A DNA stretch of 64,000 nucleotides from the NCBI GenBank assembly GCA_964527265.1, contig CAZGOM010000006.1, positions 7,976-71,975 on the forward strand, written 5' to 3'. Made by a program: the position numbers and the translations under genes. Origin of the DNA: CAZGOM01 sp964527265 (GTDB lineage Bacteria; Planctomycetota; Phycisphaerae; Phycisphaerales; Phycisphaeraceae). Each line of letters begins with the position of its first letter. Position 1 is the stretch's first letter. Positions 26,624-35,181 of this stretch are shown in pieces. The notes beneath the pieces are model-generated. The model made no database searches and had not been told where the DNA came from. It saw only the letters and a program-made list of their open reading frames with translations.

Positions 26624-27430
26624 TCAATTCAGGCTCAGGGTTTGGCGGGGGGTGATCTGGATGGGTTTGTTGTTGAAAGTGGCCCAGATGGTGGTGGCGG
26701 TGGGGTTGTGGACGATGCTGCCGTCGGCGGAAAATTGGAGCCGGAAGCGAGCGAGGGTGTAGTCGACGAGTTCGATGAGGGTGGGGTACCAGAAAGTGCC
26801 CTGGTTGGAGGCACGTTTGCAGAGGGCGGTGATGTTCTCCCAACCGACGCTGGGATGGTCGAATTCGTAGGTGTGGCCCAGGACGATGAGAGCTTGGTTG
26901 GAGAGGCGGTCCGGGAGGGTGAGGAATTTTTCGAGGGCGGTGTTTGCGTCGGTGTGGTAGGAGGTTATTCCGAGGCGGAGGAAGTTGGTGTTGGGAAAGT
27001 CGAAGGGCATGATTTGGCCGGTGCGGGCGTAGGTGAGGCCGGAAGACTGAAGAATGGAAACGATGCGGTCGTCGAATTCGCCGTAGGGGTAAGCAAAGCC
27101 GCGGACGGGATAGCCCGTGAGGGTTTCGAGGTTTCTGCGGTCGTCGAGGACTTCACGGAGAATTTCGGAGGCGCTGAGCTGAGGGAGATGGGGGTGGGTG
27201 AGGGTGTGGCTGGCAACTTCGTGGTTGGTGTAGAGAGATTTGACTTCGTCAGCGTGGACACGGTTTTCGTTGCCTAGAAAGGCGGAGTTTAAGTGGAAGG
27301 TGCCACGGAGAGAGTGCTGGTTTAAGAGTTCGATGAAGCGGCGATCCTGGACGACGCCGTCGTCGAAGGAAAAAGTGAAAGCACGGCGTTTTGCGCCTGG
27401 GTAGAGGTTGAGGAGGAGTGGGTATCGCAT
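26624..27430 (-). CDS. Polysaccharide deacetylase family protein (tandem copy 1)
   Basis: A 268-residue NodB-homology enzyme of exactly the same length as its neighbour at 25762-26568. The same motifs are present: SFDDGVVQDRR, SHTLTHPHL and RGFAYPYGEFDD. Position-by-position reading shows roughly three quarters identity with the neighbour, so this is a gene duplication that has had time to diverge. No signal peptide is seen. It is the first gene of the pair. The divergent region ahead of it (27431-27626) separates it from a possible small membrane protein. Confidence 0.88.
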   Translation of the reverse strand: MRYPLLLNLYPGAKRRAFTFSFDDGVVQDRRFIELLNQHSLRGTFHLNSAFLGNENRVHADEVKSLYTNHEVASHTLTHPHLPQLSASEILREVLDDRRNLETLTGYPVRGFAYPYGEFDDRIVSILQSSGLTYARTGQIMPFDFPNTNFLRLGITSYHTDANTALEKFLTLPDRLSNQALIVLGHTYEFDHPSVGWENITALCKRASNQGTFWYPTLIELVDYTLARFRLQFSADGSIVHNPTATTIWATFNNKPIQITPRQTLSLN

Positions 27431-27626
27431 GGGGAGTTTCGCTTGATGGGTGAGTGGAAGGAAGATGAAAGTGAGCAGAAATAGTATCCAAAATGCACAG
27501 GTATTCTCGCGTGGTAGAAACCTACCACAGAGAGGGAAGATTGATCGAATGATTTGGACAGCCGCCGGAGTAATGCGTCACACATGAGGCGCACGGTATT
27601 CATTCACGGAAAGCCGGGTTGTAGGC

Positions 27627-27986
27627 ATGCACGAAAAAGAGAGGGAGACGAAAGGCAGCAGACGTCACGAATTGAAGACGAATTGGCGGGCGCTTATTGC
27701 CTTGGTGGGGTTTGTTGCTTTTTTTATTGTGACATTCCAGCTCGGGTGGTGGCCAGAGAGACACGCGTGGATATCTTGCCCGACGTTGCCTGAGACAGAG
27801 GAGTCTGAGGCTTCTAGGTTCATATTGCCGGTTTGCGGGCCGCGGCCGATACCCGAAGAGGTATTGGAACCGGAGGCTGATGTGATGTTTGAGGAGTTGG
27901 ATGGGAAATTGAGTGGGGGCTTAGGTTGCGGCGAGGGTGCCGTCTTCGACGAGTTCGAGCTTGCCGGTTTCAGGGTGGATGACTAA
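27627..27986 (+). CDS. Possible small membrane protein
   Basis: A 119-residue frame with a charged N-terminus and one membrane helix (WRALIALVGFVAFFIVTFQLGWW). Two cysteines follow (SCPTLPE; PVCGPRP), then an acidic tail. The last 66 bases overlap the 3' end of the carbonic anhydrase gene on the other strand. No family is recognised and the ribosome binding site is weak. The helix and Cys pair favour a real single-pass protein; the overlap speaks against it. Confidence 0.4.
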   Translation: MHEKERETKGSRRHELKTNWRALIALVGFVAFFIVTFQLGWWPERHAWISCPTLPETEESEASRFILPVCGPRPIPEEVLEPEADVMFEELDGKLSGGLGCGEGAVFDEFELAGFRVDD

Positions 27987-28490
27987 GCCGTGGATGGCGA
28001 TGTTTTTGGGCATTAGAGGGTGAGAGCGTACGAGTTTCACGCTTTCGGAGACGGCTGCGGTGACGTTTTCAAAGCCAGTGAGCCAGTGTTCGAGGTTGAC
28101 GCCGGACTGGCGGATGGAGACGAGGGTTTCTTCGGAGATGCCGCGGGTCTTTGCTTTGGTGAGGATGCGGGAGCAACTGAGGCCGGCCATGCCGCACTCG
28201 TGGTGGCCGATAATGGCGACGTCGGTGGCGCCGAGTTCGTAGATTGCGATGAGAATGGAGCGCATAACGCTGCCCCAAGGGTGGGAGACAATGGCGCCGG
28301 CGTTTTTGATGATTTTGACGTCGCCGTTGCGGATATTCATGGAGCGTGGCAGCAGCTCAGTGAGCCGGGTGTCCATGCAGGTGAGAATGACGAGTTTTTT
28401 GTTGGGAAACCGGTCGGTTTTGAACGACTCGTATTCCTTAGATTCGACGAATTTTTCGTTGAAGGCGAGGATTTCGTTGAGGATGGACAT
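27921..28490 (-). CDS. Beta-class carbonic anhydrase
   Basis: A 189-residue zinc enzyme interconverting CO2 and bicarbonate in the cytoplasm. The zinc ligands and catalytic dyad are visible: C38, D40 and R42 in LTCMDTRL, then H96 and C99 in IGHHECGM. The substrate-pocket segment is NAGAIVSHPWGSVMRSI. Length and the C-terminal VIHPETGKLELVEDG match the short beta-CA group of Gram-positive and planctomycete type. Bicarbonate made here could feed the biotin carboxylase encoded at 7581-8945, but they are not linked genetically. Confidence 0.94.
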   Translation of the reverse strand: MSILNEILAFNEKFVESKEYESFKTDRFPNKKLVILTCMDTRLTELLPRSMNIRNGDVKIIKNAGAIVSHPWGSVMRSILIAIYELGATDVAIIGHHECGMAGLSCSRILTKAKTRGISEETLVSIRQSGVNLEHWLTGFENVTAAVSESVKLVRSHPLMPKNIAIHGLVIHPETGKLELVEDGTLAAT

Positions 28491-28685
28491 GGGGGGAATT
28501 ATATGGTTTTTGGCCTGAATTCACAAGTTTAAGTCAGCGTCAAGGATGTAATGCCTAGATGTTCGCGATAGAAATGGAGGATAGAAAAGGATTTGTGAAT
28601 GTGTGAAGGGAGGGAGGGAGGAGTGATGTTGTGCGTTATGCGGGTAGAATCCCGGCCCGGTTCTTTTTTTGATTGAAGGCCTTTG

Positions 28686-29603
28686 ATGTCGGGCGGCCAC
28701 ACAACCCATGTTCCCAATCGCGGGGCGACACTGTTGGGGTTTGGCGCGATTTTGCTGTGGGCGTCGCTGACGGCGTTGACCAAGACGGTTGCGAAGGTGC
28801 CGGCGTTGGAATTGACGTGCATTACGTTTTCGCTGGCGTTTGGGATGGCATTGCTGGTGTGGATGGTGAAGCGGGAACCGGTGCTGGTGAAGTTCCGCAT
28901 GCCGTGGGTGCAATGGGCGGTGGGTGTGCCCGCGGTGACGGGGAACATCGTGTTTTACTTTATCGGGATGCAGTATGCGCCGACGGAGCAGGCGAACATG
29001 CTGAATTACCTTTGGCCACTGGAACTGGTGATCTTGTCGAGTTTTTTGCCGGGAGGGCGGTTGAAGTGGACGCATATGATGGGTGTGGTACTGGGGGTGG
29101 CTGGGATTGTGGTGCTTTTTGTGGGCAAGGGCGCCGGTGGGTTTAGGGCGGAAGCGTTCTGGGGGTATCTGGCGGCGTTTTCGGGTGGCCTGTGCTGGGC
29201 GGGGTACAGCGTGTTCAGACGGGCGACGGCCGCCAGCGCAGGGACGGCGGCTGGGCCGGACGCGATCATGATGTTTGTGGGCGGGACGGCGGTGGTGACG
29301 GGAGTGCTGCATTTGATGTTTGAGAAGACGTACATCCCGGAGACGGCAAGGGAATGGGTGGGGCTCGTGGTGATGGGGCTGGGGCCGACATATGCGGCAT
29401 ACAGCCTTTGGGAAGTGGGCATCAAGAAGGGGGATCTCCGGCTGCTGGGGGTGGGGTCGTTCATGGTGCCGTTGATATCGACGTGCCTGCTGGTGGCAGG
29501 CGGGTGGGTGGGGTATAGCGGGTCGCTGCTGCTTTCGTGCGTGCTGATTGTGGCGGGGGCGGGGATGGCGTCGCTGGATGCGCTGATGAAGCCGAAGGGA
29601 TGA
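28686..29603 (+). CDS. DMT-superfamily exporter (EamA family, YddG-like)
   Basis: A 305-residue inner-membrane transporter with ten hydrophobic segments in two five-helix EamA halves. The first half contains NMLNYLWPLELVILSSFL, the second TYAAYSLWEVGIKKGDLRLLGVGSFMVPLISTCLLV. The Y-L-W-P and W-E-x-x-x-K-x-G motifs resemble the aromatic amino-acid exporter YddG. The substrate is not certain. ATG 28686 is used; a TTG directly before it is also possible. It is divergent from the carbonic anhydrase gene and followed by a small hydrolase. Confidence 0.88.
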   Translation: MSGGHTTHVPNRGATLLGFGAILLWASLTALTKTVAKVPALELTCITFSLAFGMALLVWMVKREPVLVKFRMPWVQWAVGVPAVTGNIVFYFIGMQYAPTEQANMLNYLWPLELVILSSFLPGGRLKWTHMMGVVLGVAGIVVLFVGKGAGGFRAEAFWGYLAAFSGGLCWAGYSVFRRATAASAGTAAGPDAIMMFVGGTAVVTGVLHLMFEKTYIPETAREWVGLVVMGLGPTYAAYSLWEVGIKKGDLRLLGVGSFMVPLISTCLLVAGGWVGYSGSLLLSCVLIVAGAGMASLDALMKPKG

Positions 29604-29664
29604 GGAAGGCAAGGTGTAAGGGATAAGCTACGGGCAGGGGGAGAGTTGGGAACAAGGGGTTTGG

Positions 29665-30366
29665 ATGATGAAACGGAATCTGATGGTTGTATGTTTGCCT
29701 GGGATGGATGGGACCGGGGTGTTGTTTGAACGATTTTTGAGGGCGGCGCCAAGGTGGGCGCGATGTGTGGTGGTGAGGTACCCGGTGGACGTGGCAGTGG
29801 GGTATGAGGGGTTGGAGCGGAGGGTGATGGAGGTTGTGCCGCGAGAGGAGCGCTTTTTGGTGGTGGCGGAGTCTTTTTCGGGAGCGGTGGGAGCGGGGAT
29901 TTGCGCGAAGGGGATGGAGGGGTGCATAGGACTGGTGCTGGTGAATTCGTTTGTGACGCCGCCTGGGGGTGGTTTATTGAAAGTGCTGCCGTGGAAGATG
30001 GTGTTTGGGCTGCCGATGGCGGGGCATGGGATCAGGCTGGCGATGATGAATGGACGCTCGGAGACGACGGTGGGGGAAGTGATGCGCGCGGGAGATATGG
30101 TGGATCGTGGCGTGCTGGCGTTTCGTGCGGGGTTGATTGCGAGGCTGGATGCGCGGGAGGCGATGCGGCGGGTGAGTTTGCCCGTGCTGGTGTTGCGGGG
30201 TTTGTCGGATCGGCTGGTGGGAAGAGGCAAAGCGCGGGAGATGGAGCGATTGAATGGGCGTGTGGTGGTGAAGGAGATTGGCGGGCCGCATTTGCTTTTA
30301 CAGGCGCGGCCCAAGGAATCGTGGGAGGCGATTGAGGGGTGGGTGGAAGAGAGGGTCGATGTTTGA
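29665..30366 (+). CDS. Alpha/beta hydrolase fold protein
   Basis: A 233-residue cytoplasmic protein. It begins NLMVVCLPGMDGTGVLFERF, the oxyanion strand. The nucleophile elbow is AESFSGAVG, with Ser in an E-S-F-S-G context. The acid segment is VLVLRGLSDRLVG and the histidine is in EIGGPHLLLQ. These give a plausible Ser-Asp-His triad. The family includes esterases and thioesterases; the substrate is unknown. It lies between a DMT exporter and an SDR gene, all on the + strand and close together. Confidence 0.82.
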   Translation: MMKRNLMVVCLPGMDGTGVLFERFLRAAPRWARCVVVRYPVDVAVGYEGLERRVMEVVPREERFLVVAESFSGAVGAGICAKGMEGCIGLVLVNSFVTPPGGGLLKVLPWKMVFGLPMAGHGIRLAMMNGRSETTVGEVMRAGDMVDRGVLAFRAGLIARLDAREAMRRVSLPVLVLRGLSDRLVGRGKAREMERLNGRVVVKEIGGPHLLLQARPKESWEAIEGWVEERVDV

Positions 30367-30396
30367 TGGGAAAAGGTGGGTGGTGGGATCGCGTAA

Positions 30397-30451
30397 AATG
30401 GGTCCACTCGGACTCCGGGGCAGCCGCGGACGGCAGCCCCAGCCACCCATT
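30397..30451 (+). repeat. Small hairpin repeat, copy 1
   Basis: The core hairpin is 30417-30440: GGGGC, an unpaired A, GCCG, loop CGGA, CGGC, an unpaired A, GCCCC. It is followed by AGCCACCCATT. An outer helix pairs AATGGGT (30397-30403) with ACCCATT (30445-30451). The same design recurs at 59631-59654 with the inner helix changed to GTTG/CAAC. Here it sits 32 bases before the SDR start codon, so it would lie in that leader. Confidence 0.6.
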
Positions 30452-30482
30452 GTCCCGTGTATTGCGTGAGGAGTTTGAATCG

Positions 30483-31256
30483 ATGCAAGCCAAGAGCGAT
30501 GGATTGAAGGGGAAGGTGGGTGTGGTGAGCGGAGGGGCCAAGCGCGTGGGACGGGAGATCGCGCTGACGCTGGCAAGCCATGGGATGGATGTGGCGTTTA
30601 CCTATAACTCAAGCGGCCCCGAGGCGAAGGAGACATTGGAGGCGATCCGTGCGATGGGTGTGCGGGGGCTGGCGGTGAAGTGCGATTTTTTGCAAGCCGG
30701 GGCGGCGGGAGAAGTGCATCGGGCGGTGGATCATGCGTTTGGACGGTGCGATGCGCTCATTAACAATGCGAGCATTTTTGAGCCGGTGAGCCTCACAGAG
30801 GTGGGACACGAGGATTTCCAGCGGAACATGATGATCAACGCTTGGGGACCGCTGGAGATGATCAAGCTGTTTGCGGGGATGCTCAAGGCGCATGCGTCGG
30901 TGGAGAAGCCGGAGAGCCTGGGGCGGATCGTGAATTTCATTGATATCCACGTGATGGGGCAGCCGCTGAAACGATTTGTGGCCTATAACGCGTCGAAGGC
31001 GGCAATGCAGGAGATTTCGCTGACGGCGGCGATGGAACTGGCGCCGTTGGTGACGGTGAATGCGATTGCGCCGGGCGTGATTGCGTGGCCGGAGGGGAGC
31101 ACGCAGGAATTTCAGGACCGGTACATGGCGCGGGTGCCGCTGGCGCGACCGGGGACTCCGGTGGATGCGGCGCAGGCAGTGTTATTTTTGGTGAAAGATG
31201 CGCACTATTGCACGGGGCAGACGATTCGAGTGGATGGGGGGCGGCTGTGGACGTGA
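30483..31256 (+). CDS. Short-chain dehydrogenase/reductase (pteridine-reductase-like)
   Basis: A 257-residue NAD(P)-dependent SDR. The cofactor loop is SGGAKRVGREIA, a GGAxRxG variant seen in pteridine reductase and FolM proteins. NNAS is at the strand-4 position. The catalytic pair is in YNASKAAM, and the C-terminus shows NAIAPGVIAWPEG and CTGQTIRVDGG. FolM-like enzymes reduce dihydromonapterin or dihydrofolate; other substrates are possible. ATG 30483 follows GAGGAG. The frame upstream to 30339 crosses a conserved hairpin and is not protein-like. Confidence 0.87.
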   Translation: MQAKSDGLKGKVGVVSGGAKRVGREIALTLASHGMDVAFTYNSSGPEAKETLEAIRAMGVRGLAVKCDFLQAGAAGEVHRAVDHAFGRCDALINNASIFEPVSLTEVGHEDFQRNMMINAWGPLEMIKLFAGMLKAHASVEKPESLGRIVNFIDIHVMGQPLKRFVAYNASKAAMQEISLTAAMELAPLVTVNAIAPGVIAWPEGSTQEFQDRYMARVPLARPGTPVDAAQAVLFLVKDAHYCTGQTIRVDGGRLWT

Positions 31257-31364
31257 GGAGGGGGGCGGGTTTCGGGGATCGGGTAAGAAAGATGGGAGTA
31301 GAAAACCGATGACATGGGGCGGATTAGATTCGACCCGTGGCGACGATTTTTGAAGGACAACCGA

Positions 31365-31724
31365 TTAGAACTTGACCTGGGCTTCTTCGGTCGTGCGGTA
31401 GATTTTGACGAGCTTGTCGAGGCGGGTGAGCTTGAAGACGGTGAGGATGTCGCTGGAGAGGCCGGAGAGTCGGAGTTCGCCTTGTTTTTCGACGCAGGCC
31501 TTGTTCAAGGCGATGACGACACCGATGACAGCAGAGGAGATGGAGGCGACGCCCTGGAAGGACATGATCATCTTGGGCTGGCCGGCGGCGTGTGCGATCT
31601 TGAGAACGTAGTCTTTGATGCGCTCGATCTGGAGCTGGTCGAGGATGCGGACCTCGGTGAACTCAATGATGACGATGCCTTCGGCTTTGCGGACAACCAT
31701 GCCGTAATCTTCAGGTCCGACCAT
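31365..31724 (-). CDS. STAS-domain protein (anti-sigma factor antagonist-like)
   Basis: A 119-residue single STAS domain. It has the beta strand GIVIIEFTEVRIL, the helix LQIERIKDYVLKIA and the strand KMIMSFQGVASISSAVIGVVIAL, which holds the usual switch-serine region. It then ends ELRLSGLSSDILTVFKLTRL and DKLVKIYRTTEEA. It resembles SpoIIAA/RsbV proteins, which bind an anti-sigma factor when unphosphorylated. No partner kinase or sigma factor lies nearby, so the pathway is unknown. It is a monocistron divergent from uvrA. Confidence 0.87.
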   Translation of the reverse strand: MVGPEDYGMVVRKAEGIVIIEFTEVRILDQLQIERIKDYVLKIAHAAGQPKMIMSFQGVASISSAVIGVVIALNKACVEKQGELRLSGLSSDILTVFKLTRLDKLVKIYRTTEEAQVKF

Positions 31725-31964
31725 GTATCTACTCCCTCAAGTTGAAGCGTGGGCACACTTTAGCGCAAAGTTGGGTGGGATGGTTGAGAAAAAAAGAATT
31801 TTAATGTGTGAAAAGGATCGGTTCTGGGTTACGAATCTTGGGTTTGGTGGAATAAAGGCAAGGATCCTTCTGGATTTGCCTTGAACCGAATATTTACCTA
31901 ACATTGGGCGGTTGCGATTTCGGGGTGCTTTCCGGGGCTCACCACCTACCTAGAATGTTACCCC

Positions 31965-34949
31965 ATGGCTATACAGACGATATCGATACGTGGCGCGCGC
32001 GAACATAACCTCAAGAATGTGGACATCGATATTCCGCGCGACAGGCTGGTGGTGATCACCGGGATGTCAGGGTCTGGCAAGAGCACCCTGGCTTTTGACA
32101 CGATCTATGCAGAGGGGCAGCGGAAGTATGTCGAAAGTCTTTCGGCGTATGCGCGGCAATTTCTGGATCAGTTGCAGAAGCCGGAGATCGAGTCGATCGA
32201 GGGGCTCCCGCCGACGATAGCGATTGAGCAGCGGTCATCGAGTCATAATCCGCGTTCGACGGTGGCGACGACGACGGAGATTTACGATTACATGAGGTTG
32301 CTGTGTGCGAGGGTGGGCAAGCCGCGCTGCTGGCATGTAGGTGAGAATGGGAAGGCCTGCGGGCATGTGATTGAACGGCAGTCGGCATCGCAGATTGTCG
32401 ACAATATCATGAAGCTCAAGGAGGGGGCGAAACTGATGCTGCTGGCGCCACTGGTGAGGGGTAAGAAGGGGCAGCATGAAGAGGTGTTTGAAGCGATGGT
32501 GCGGCAGGGGTTTGTGCGTGCGCGGGTGAATGGCGAGATCGTGGATTTGAAATCCGGGGGGAAGACGCCGGGCCCGAAATTGGCGCGGTATGAAGCGCAT
32601 GACATTGAGGCGGTGGTGGACCGGGTGGTGGTAAAGCATGGGGATGCGGATGTGAGGAACCGTGTGGCGGATTCGGTGGAGCTGAGCCTGAAGCTTGCCG
32701 AGGGGTTAGTGATTGTGAGCGTGAACGATGAAAGCGTGGGGGCGAAGGTGACAGCACCAGCGGCGGTGGCGGTGAGCCAGGCGGAAACGCTCAAGGGGAA
32801 AGCGACAGGGTGGACGGACACGCTGTACAGCGAGAAGTATGCGTGCCCTTACCATCCGGAGTCGAGCCTGGAGGAGCTTGAGCCGCGGCTTTTCAGCTTC
32901 AACAGCCCGCATGGGGCATGCCCGACGTGCGGGGGGCTAGGCACGGTAATGGAGTTTGATGCGGACCTGGTGGTGCCGGATCACTCGCTGGCGCTGACCA
33001 ATGGGGCTGTGGACGCGTGGCGGCACCATGGGGTGCGGATGAACATTTATTACGCGCAGATTTTAAAGCGGTTCTGCCGGGATTTTGCGATTGATGCGAC
33101 ATCGCCTTATTCGACGTTGAACAAGACGATTCAGCGGATCTTGCTGCATGGAACGCAGGCCAAGGACGAGAAGAAGTATGGATACAGCTTTGAAGGGGTG
33201 ATTCCCAATCTGCAGAGGCGGTTTCAGAGTACGGACAGCGACTATGTGAAGCAGAAGCTGCATGAATATCTGTCAGAAGCGCCATGCGAGACGTGCAAGG
33301 GTGCGAGGCTGCGCAAAGAGGCGCTGCATGTGTTTGTGAAGAGTAAAAATCAGGCGGAAGCGATTGTGGAGACCGGGCAGGCGACGCATGACCGGGCATG
33401 GGGTGTGAACATCCATGAAGTGGTGTCGATGACGATTGAACGCGCACATTTGTTTTTTGAAGGGTTGGAACTGACGGAAGAGCAGGGGATGATCGCCGCC
33501 CCGGTGATCAAAGAGATCAAGGCGCGGCTTGGGTTCCTGTTGAGCGTGGGGCTGGGGTACCTTTCACTGGGGCGGGCAACGAGCACGCTTTCGGGCGGGG
33601 AGAGCCAGCGCATCCGCCTGGCGACGCAGGTGGGATCGGGACTGGTGGGGTGCTGCTATGTGCTTGATGAGCCGACCATCGGGCTGCATCAGCGTGACAA
33701 CGACCGGTTGATCGCAACGCTCCGGCACCTGACGAACATCGGGAATACGGTGATCGTGGTGGAGCATGATGAGGACACGATCCGCACGGCGGATTACCTG
33801 ATCGATATCGGGCCGGGACCGGGTCGGCATGGTGGGAACGTGGTGGCGCAGGGGACGGTGCAGGAAGTGATCGACAACCCCAAAAGCCTCACGGGGAAAT
33901 ATCTTTCGGGTGTACTGAAAATCGACCTGCCAGCCAAGCGGCGGACGCTGGACCATGTGCATCCATTGACCGTGGTGGGGGCGCGGGAGAACAATTTGAA
34001 GTCGGTGGAGGCAAAGATTCCGCTGGGTGGGATTGTTTGCGTGACGGGGGTGTCAGGGTCTGGCAAGAGCACGTTGGTGAATCAGGTGCTGCTGCGGGCG
34101 GTAAAGAAGCACGTGCTGGGGAGCAAGGACAAGCCGGGTGAGCACGACAAGGTGCTGAACCTGAATAAGATCGACCGGATTATTGAAGTGGATCAGTCGC
34201 CGATCGGGCGGACGCCGCGCAGCAACCCTGCGACGTATACGGGGGTGTTTGACCAGATTCGATCGTTGTACACGCACACCAAAGAAGCGAAGATCCGCGG
34301 GTATAAGCCGGGACGATTTTCGTTCAATGTGAAGGGCGGGCGGTGCGAGGCGTGCGAAGGGCAGGGGATCAAAAAGATCGAGATGCATTTTTTGCCGGAT
34401 GTGTTTGTGCAGTGTGAGGTATGCAAAGGGAAGCGGTACAACCGCGAGACGCTGGAAGTGCAGTACAAGGGAAAGAACATTGCGCAGGTGCTGGAGATGA
34501 CGGTGGAAGAGAGCGTGGGGTTCTTTGAAAACTACCCGGAAATCCACCGGATGGTGACGGCGCTGACGGACGTGGGGCTGGGATACCTGCAACTTGGGCA
34601 GGCTTCGACAACGCTGTCCGGTGGGGAAGCGCAACGTGTGAAACTTGCGACCGAACTGGGCAAGCGGCCAACAGGGCACACGCTGTATGTGTTGGACGAG
34701 CCGACGACGGGGCTGCATTTTGCGGATATTCAGCGGCTGCTGGGTGTGCTGAATCGCCTGGCAGACCAGGGGAATACGGTGGTGGTGATTGAGCACAACC
34801 TGGACGTGATCAAGTGCGCGGACTGGATTGTGGACCTGGGGCCCGAGGGTGGCGAGCGCGGGGGAACGCTGATTGCCGAGGGTACGCCGGAGGACGTGGT
34901 AAAGGTGCCGGGGTCTTATACGGGGAAGTATCTGGCGAAGTATCTTTGA
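31965..34949 (+). CDS. uvrA: Excinuclease ABC subunit A
   Basis: A 994-residue DNA-damage recognition ATPase of nucleotide excision repair. There are two ABC modules. The first Walker A is GMSGSGKST (33-41), with signature SGGESQRIRLA. The second Walker A is GVSGSGKST, with signature SGGEAQRVKLA and DEPTTGLH. The two zinc modules are seen at CPTCGGLG and at CEACEGQG paired with CEVCKGKR. Length is slightly above the usual 940-960; the extra residues lie mainly in the UvrB- and DNA-binding insertion after LLCARVGKPRCW. The gene is monocistronic. I see no obvious LexA-type palindrome in the 240-base gap ahead of it. Confidence 0.97.
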   Translation: MAIQTISIRGAREHNLKNVDIDIPRDRLVVITGMSGSGKSTLAFDTIYAEGQRKYVESLSAYARQFLDQLQKPEIESIEGLPPTIAIEQRSSSHNPRSTVATTTEIYDYMRLLCARVGKPRCWHVGENGKACGHVIERQSASQIVDNIMKLKEGAKLMLLAPLVRGKKGQHEEVFEAMVRQGFVRARVNGEIVDLKSGGKTPGPKLARYEAHDIEAVVDRVVVKHGDADVRNRVADSVELSLKLAEGLVIVSVNDESVGAKVTAPAAVAVSQAETLKGKATGWTDTLYSEKYACPYHPESSLEELEPRLFSFNSPHGACPTCGGLGTVMEFDADLVVPDHSLALTNGAVDAWRHHGVRMNIYYAQILKRFCRDFAIDATSPYSTLNKTIQRILLHGTQAKDEKKYGYSFEGVIPNLQRRFQSTDSDYVKQKLHEYLSEAPCETCKGARLRKEALHVFVKSKNQAEAIVETGQATHDRAWGVNIHEVVSMTIERAHLFFEGLELTEEQGMIAAPVIKEIKARLGFLLSVGLGYLSLGRATSTLSGGESQRIRLATQVGSGLVGCCYVLDEPTIGLHQRDNDRLIATLRHLTNIGNTVIVVEHDEDTIRTADYLIDIGPGPGRHGGNVVAQGTVQEVIDNPKSLTGKYLSGVLKIDLPAKRRTLDHVHPLTVVGARENNLKSVEAKIPLGGIVCVTGVSGSGKSTLVNQVLLRAVKKHVLGSKDKPGEHDKVLNLNKIDRIIEVDQSPIGRTPRSNPATYTGVFDQIRSLYTHTKEAKIRGYKPGRFSFNVKGGRCEACEGQGIKKIEMHFLPDVFVQCEVCKGKRYNRETLEVQYKGKNIAQVLEMTVEESVGFFENYPEIHRMVTALTDVGLGYLQLGQASTTLSGGEAQRVKLATELGKRPTGHTLYVLDEPTTGLHFADIQRLLGVLNRLADQGNTVVVIEHNLDVIKCADWIVDLGPEGGERGGTLIAEGTPEDVVKVPGSYTGKYLAKYL

Positions 34950-35129
34950 GGATGGGTTCTGGGTCTTGGGTTCTGGGTTTTGTCAGATTTTAGACGATTG
35001 AGTTTGGAAAATGAGGGATTAATGGGGAGTTTTGCCGGCCTCCGGCTGCGGAATGGAGTGAGCCATTAGGTGGATTGGGGGTGTATGGACCTGTTGGGGT
35101 TGGGTCGATATGATGCGGATGAAAGAGAG

Positions 35130-35152
35130 CGAGCAGATTTTCTGCTCGTTTT
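35130..35152 (+). terminator. Intrinsic terminator between uvrA and the next gene
   Basis: A perfect 8-bp stem CGAGCAGA / TCTGCTCG with a TTT loop, followed by TTTT. It lies 180 bases after the uvrA stop and only 29 bases before the ATG at 35182. It either ends uvrA transcription or attenuates the following gene. Confidence 0.75.
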
Positions 35153-35181
35153 GGGTTTGTGGAAGATTGGGCGGTTCATTT

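Noticed and set aside
31725..31964. LexA-like operator ahead of uvrA
   Set aside because: No convincing palindrome of known SOS-box type is visible in the gap.
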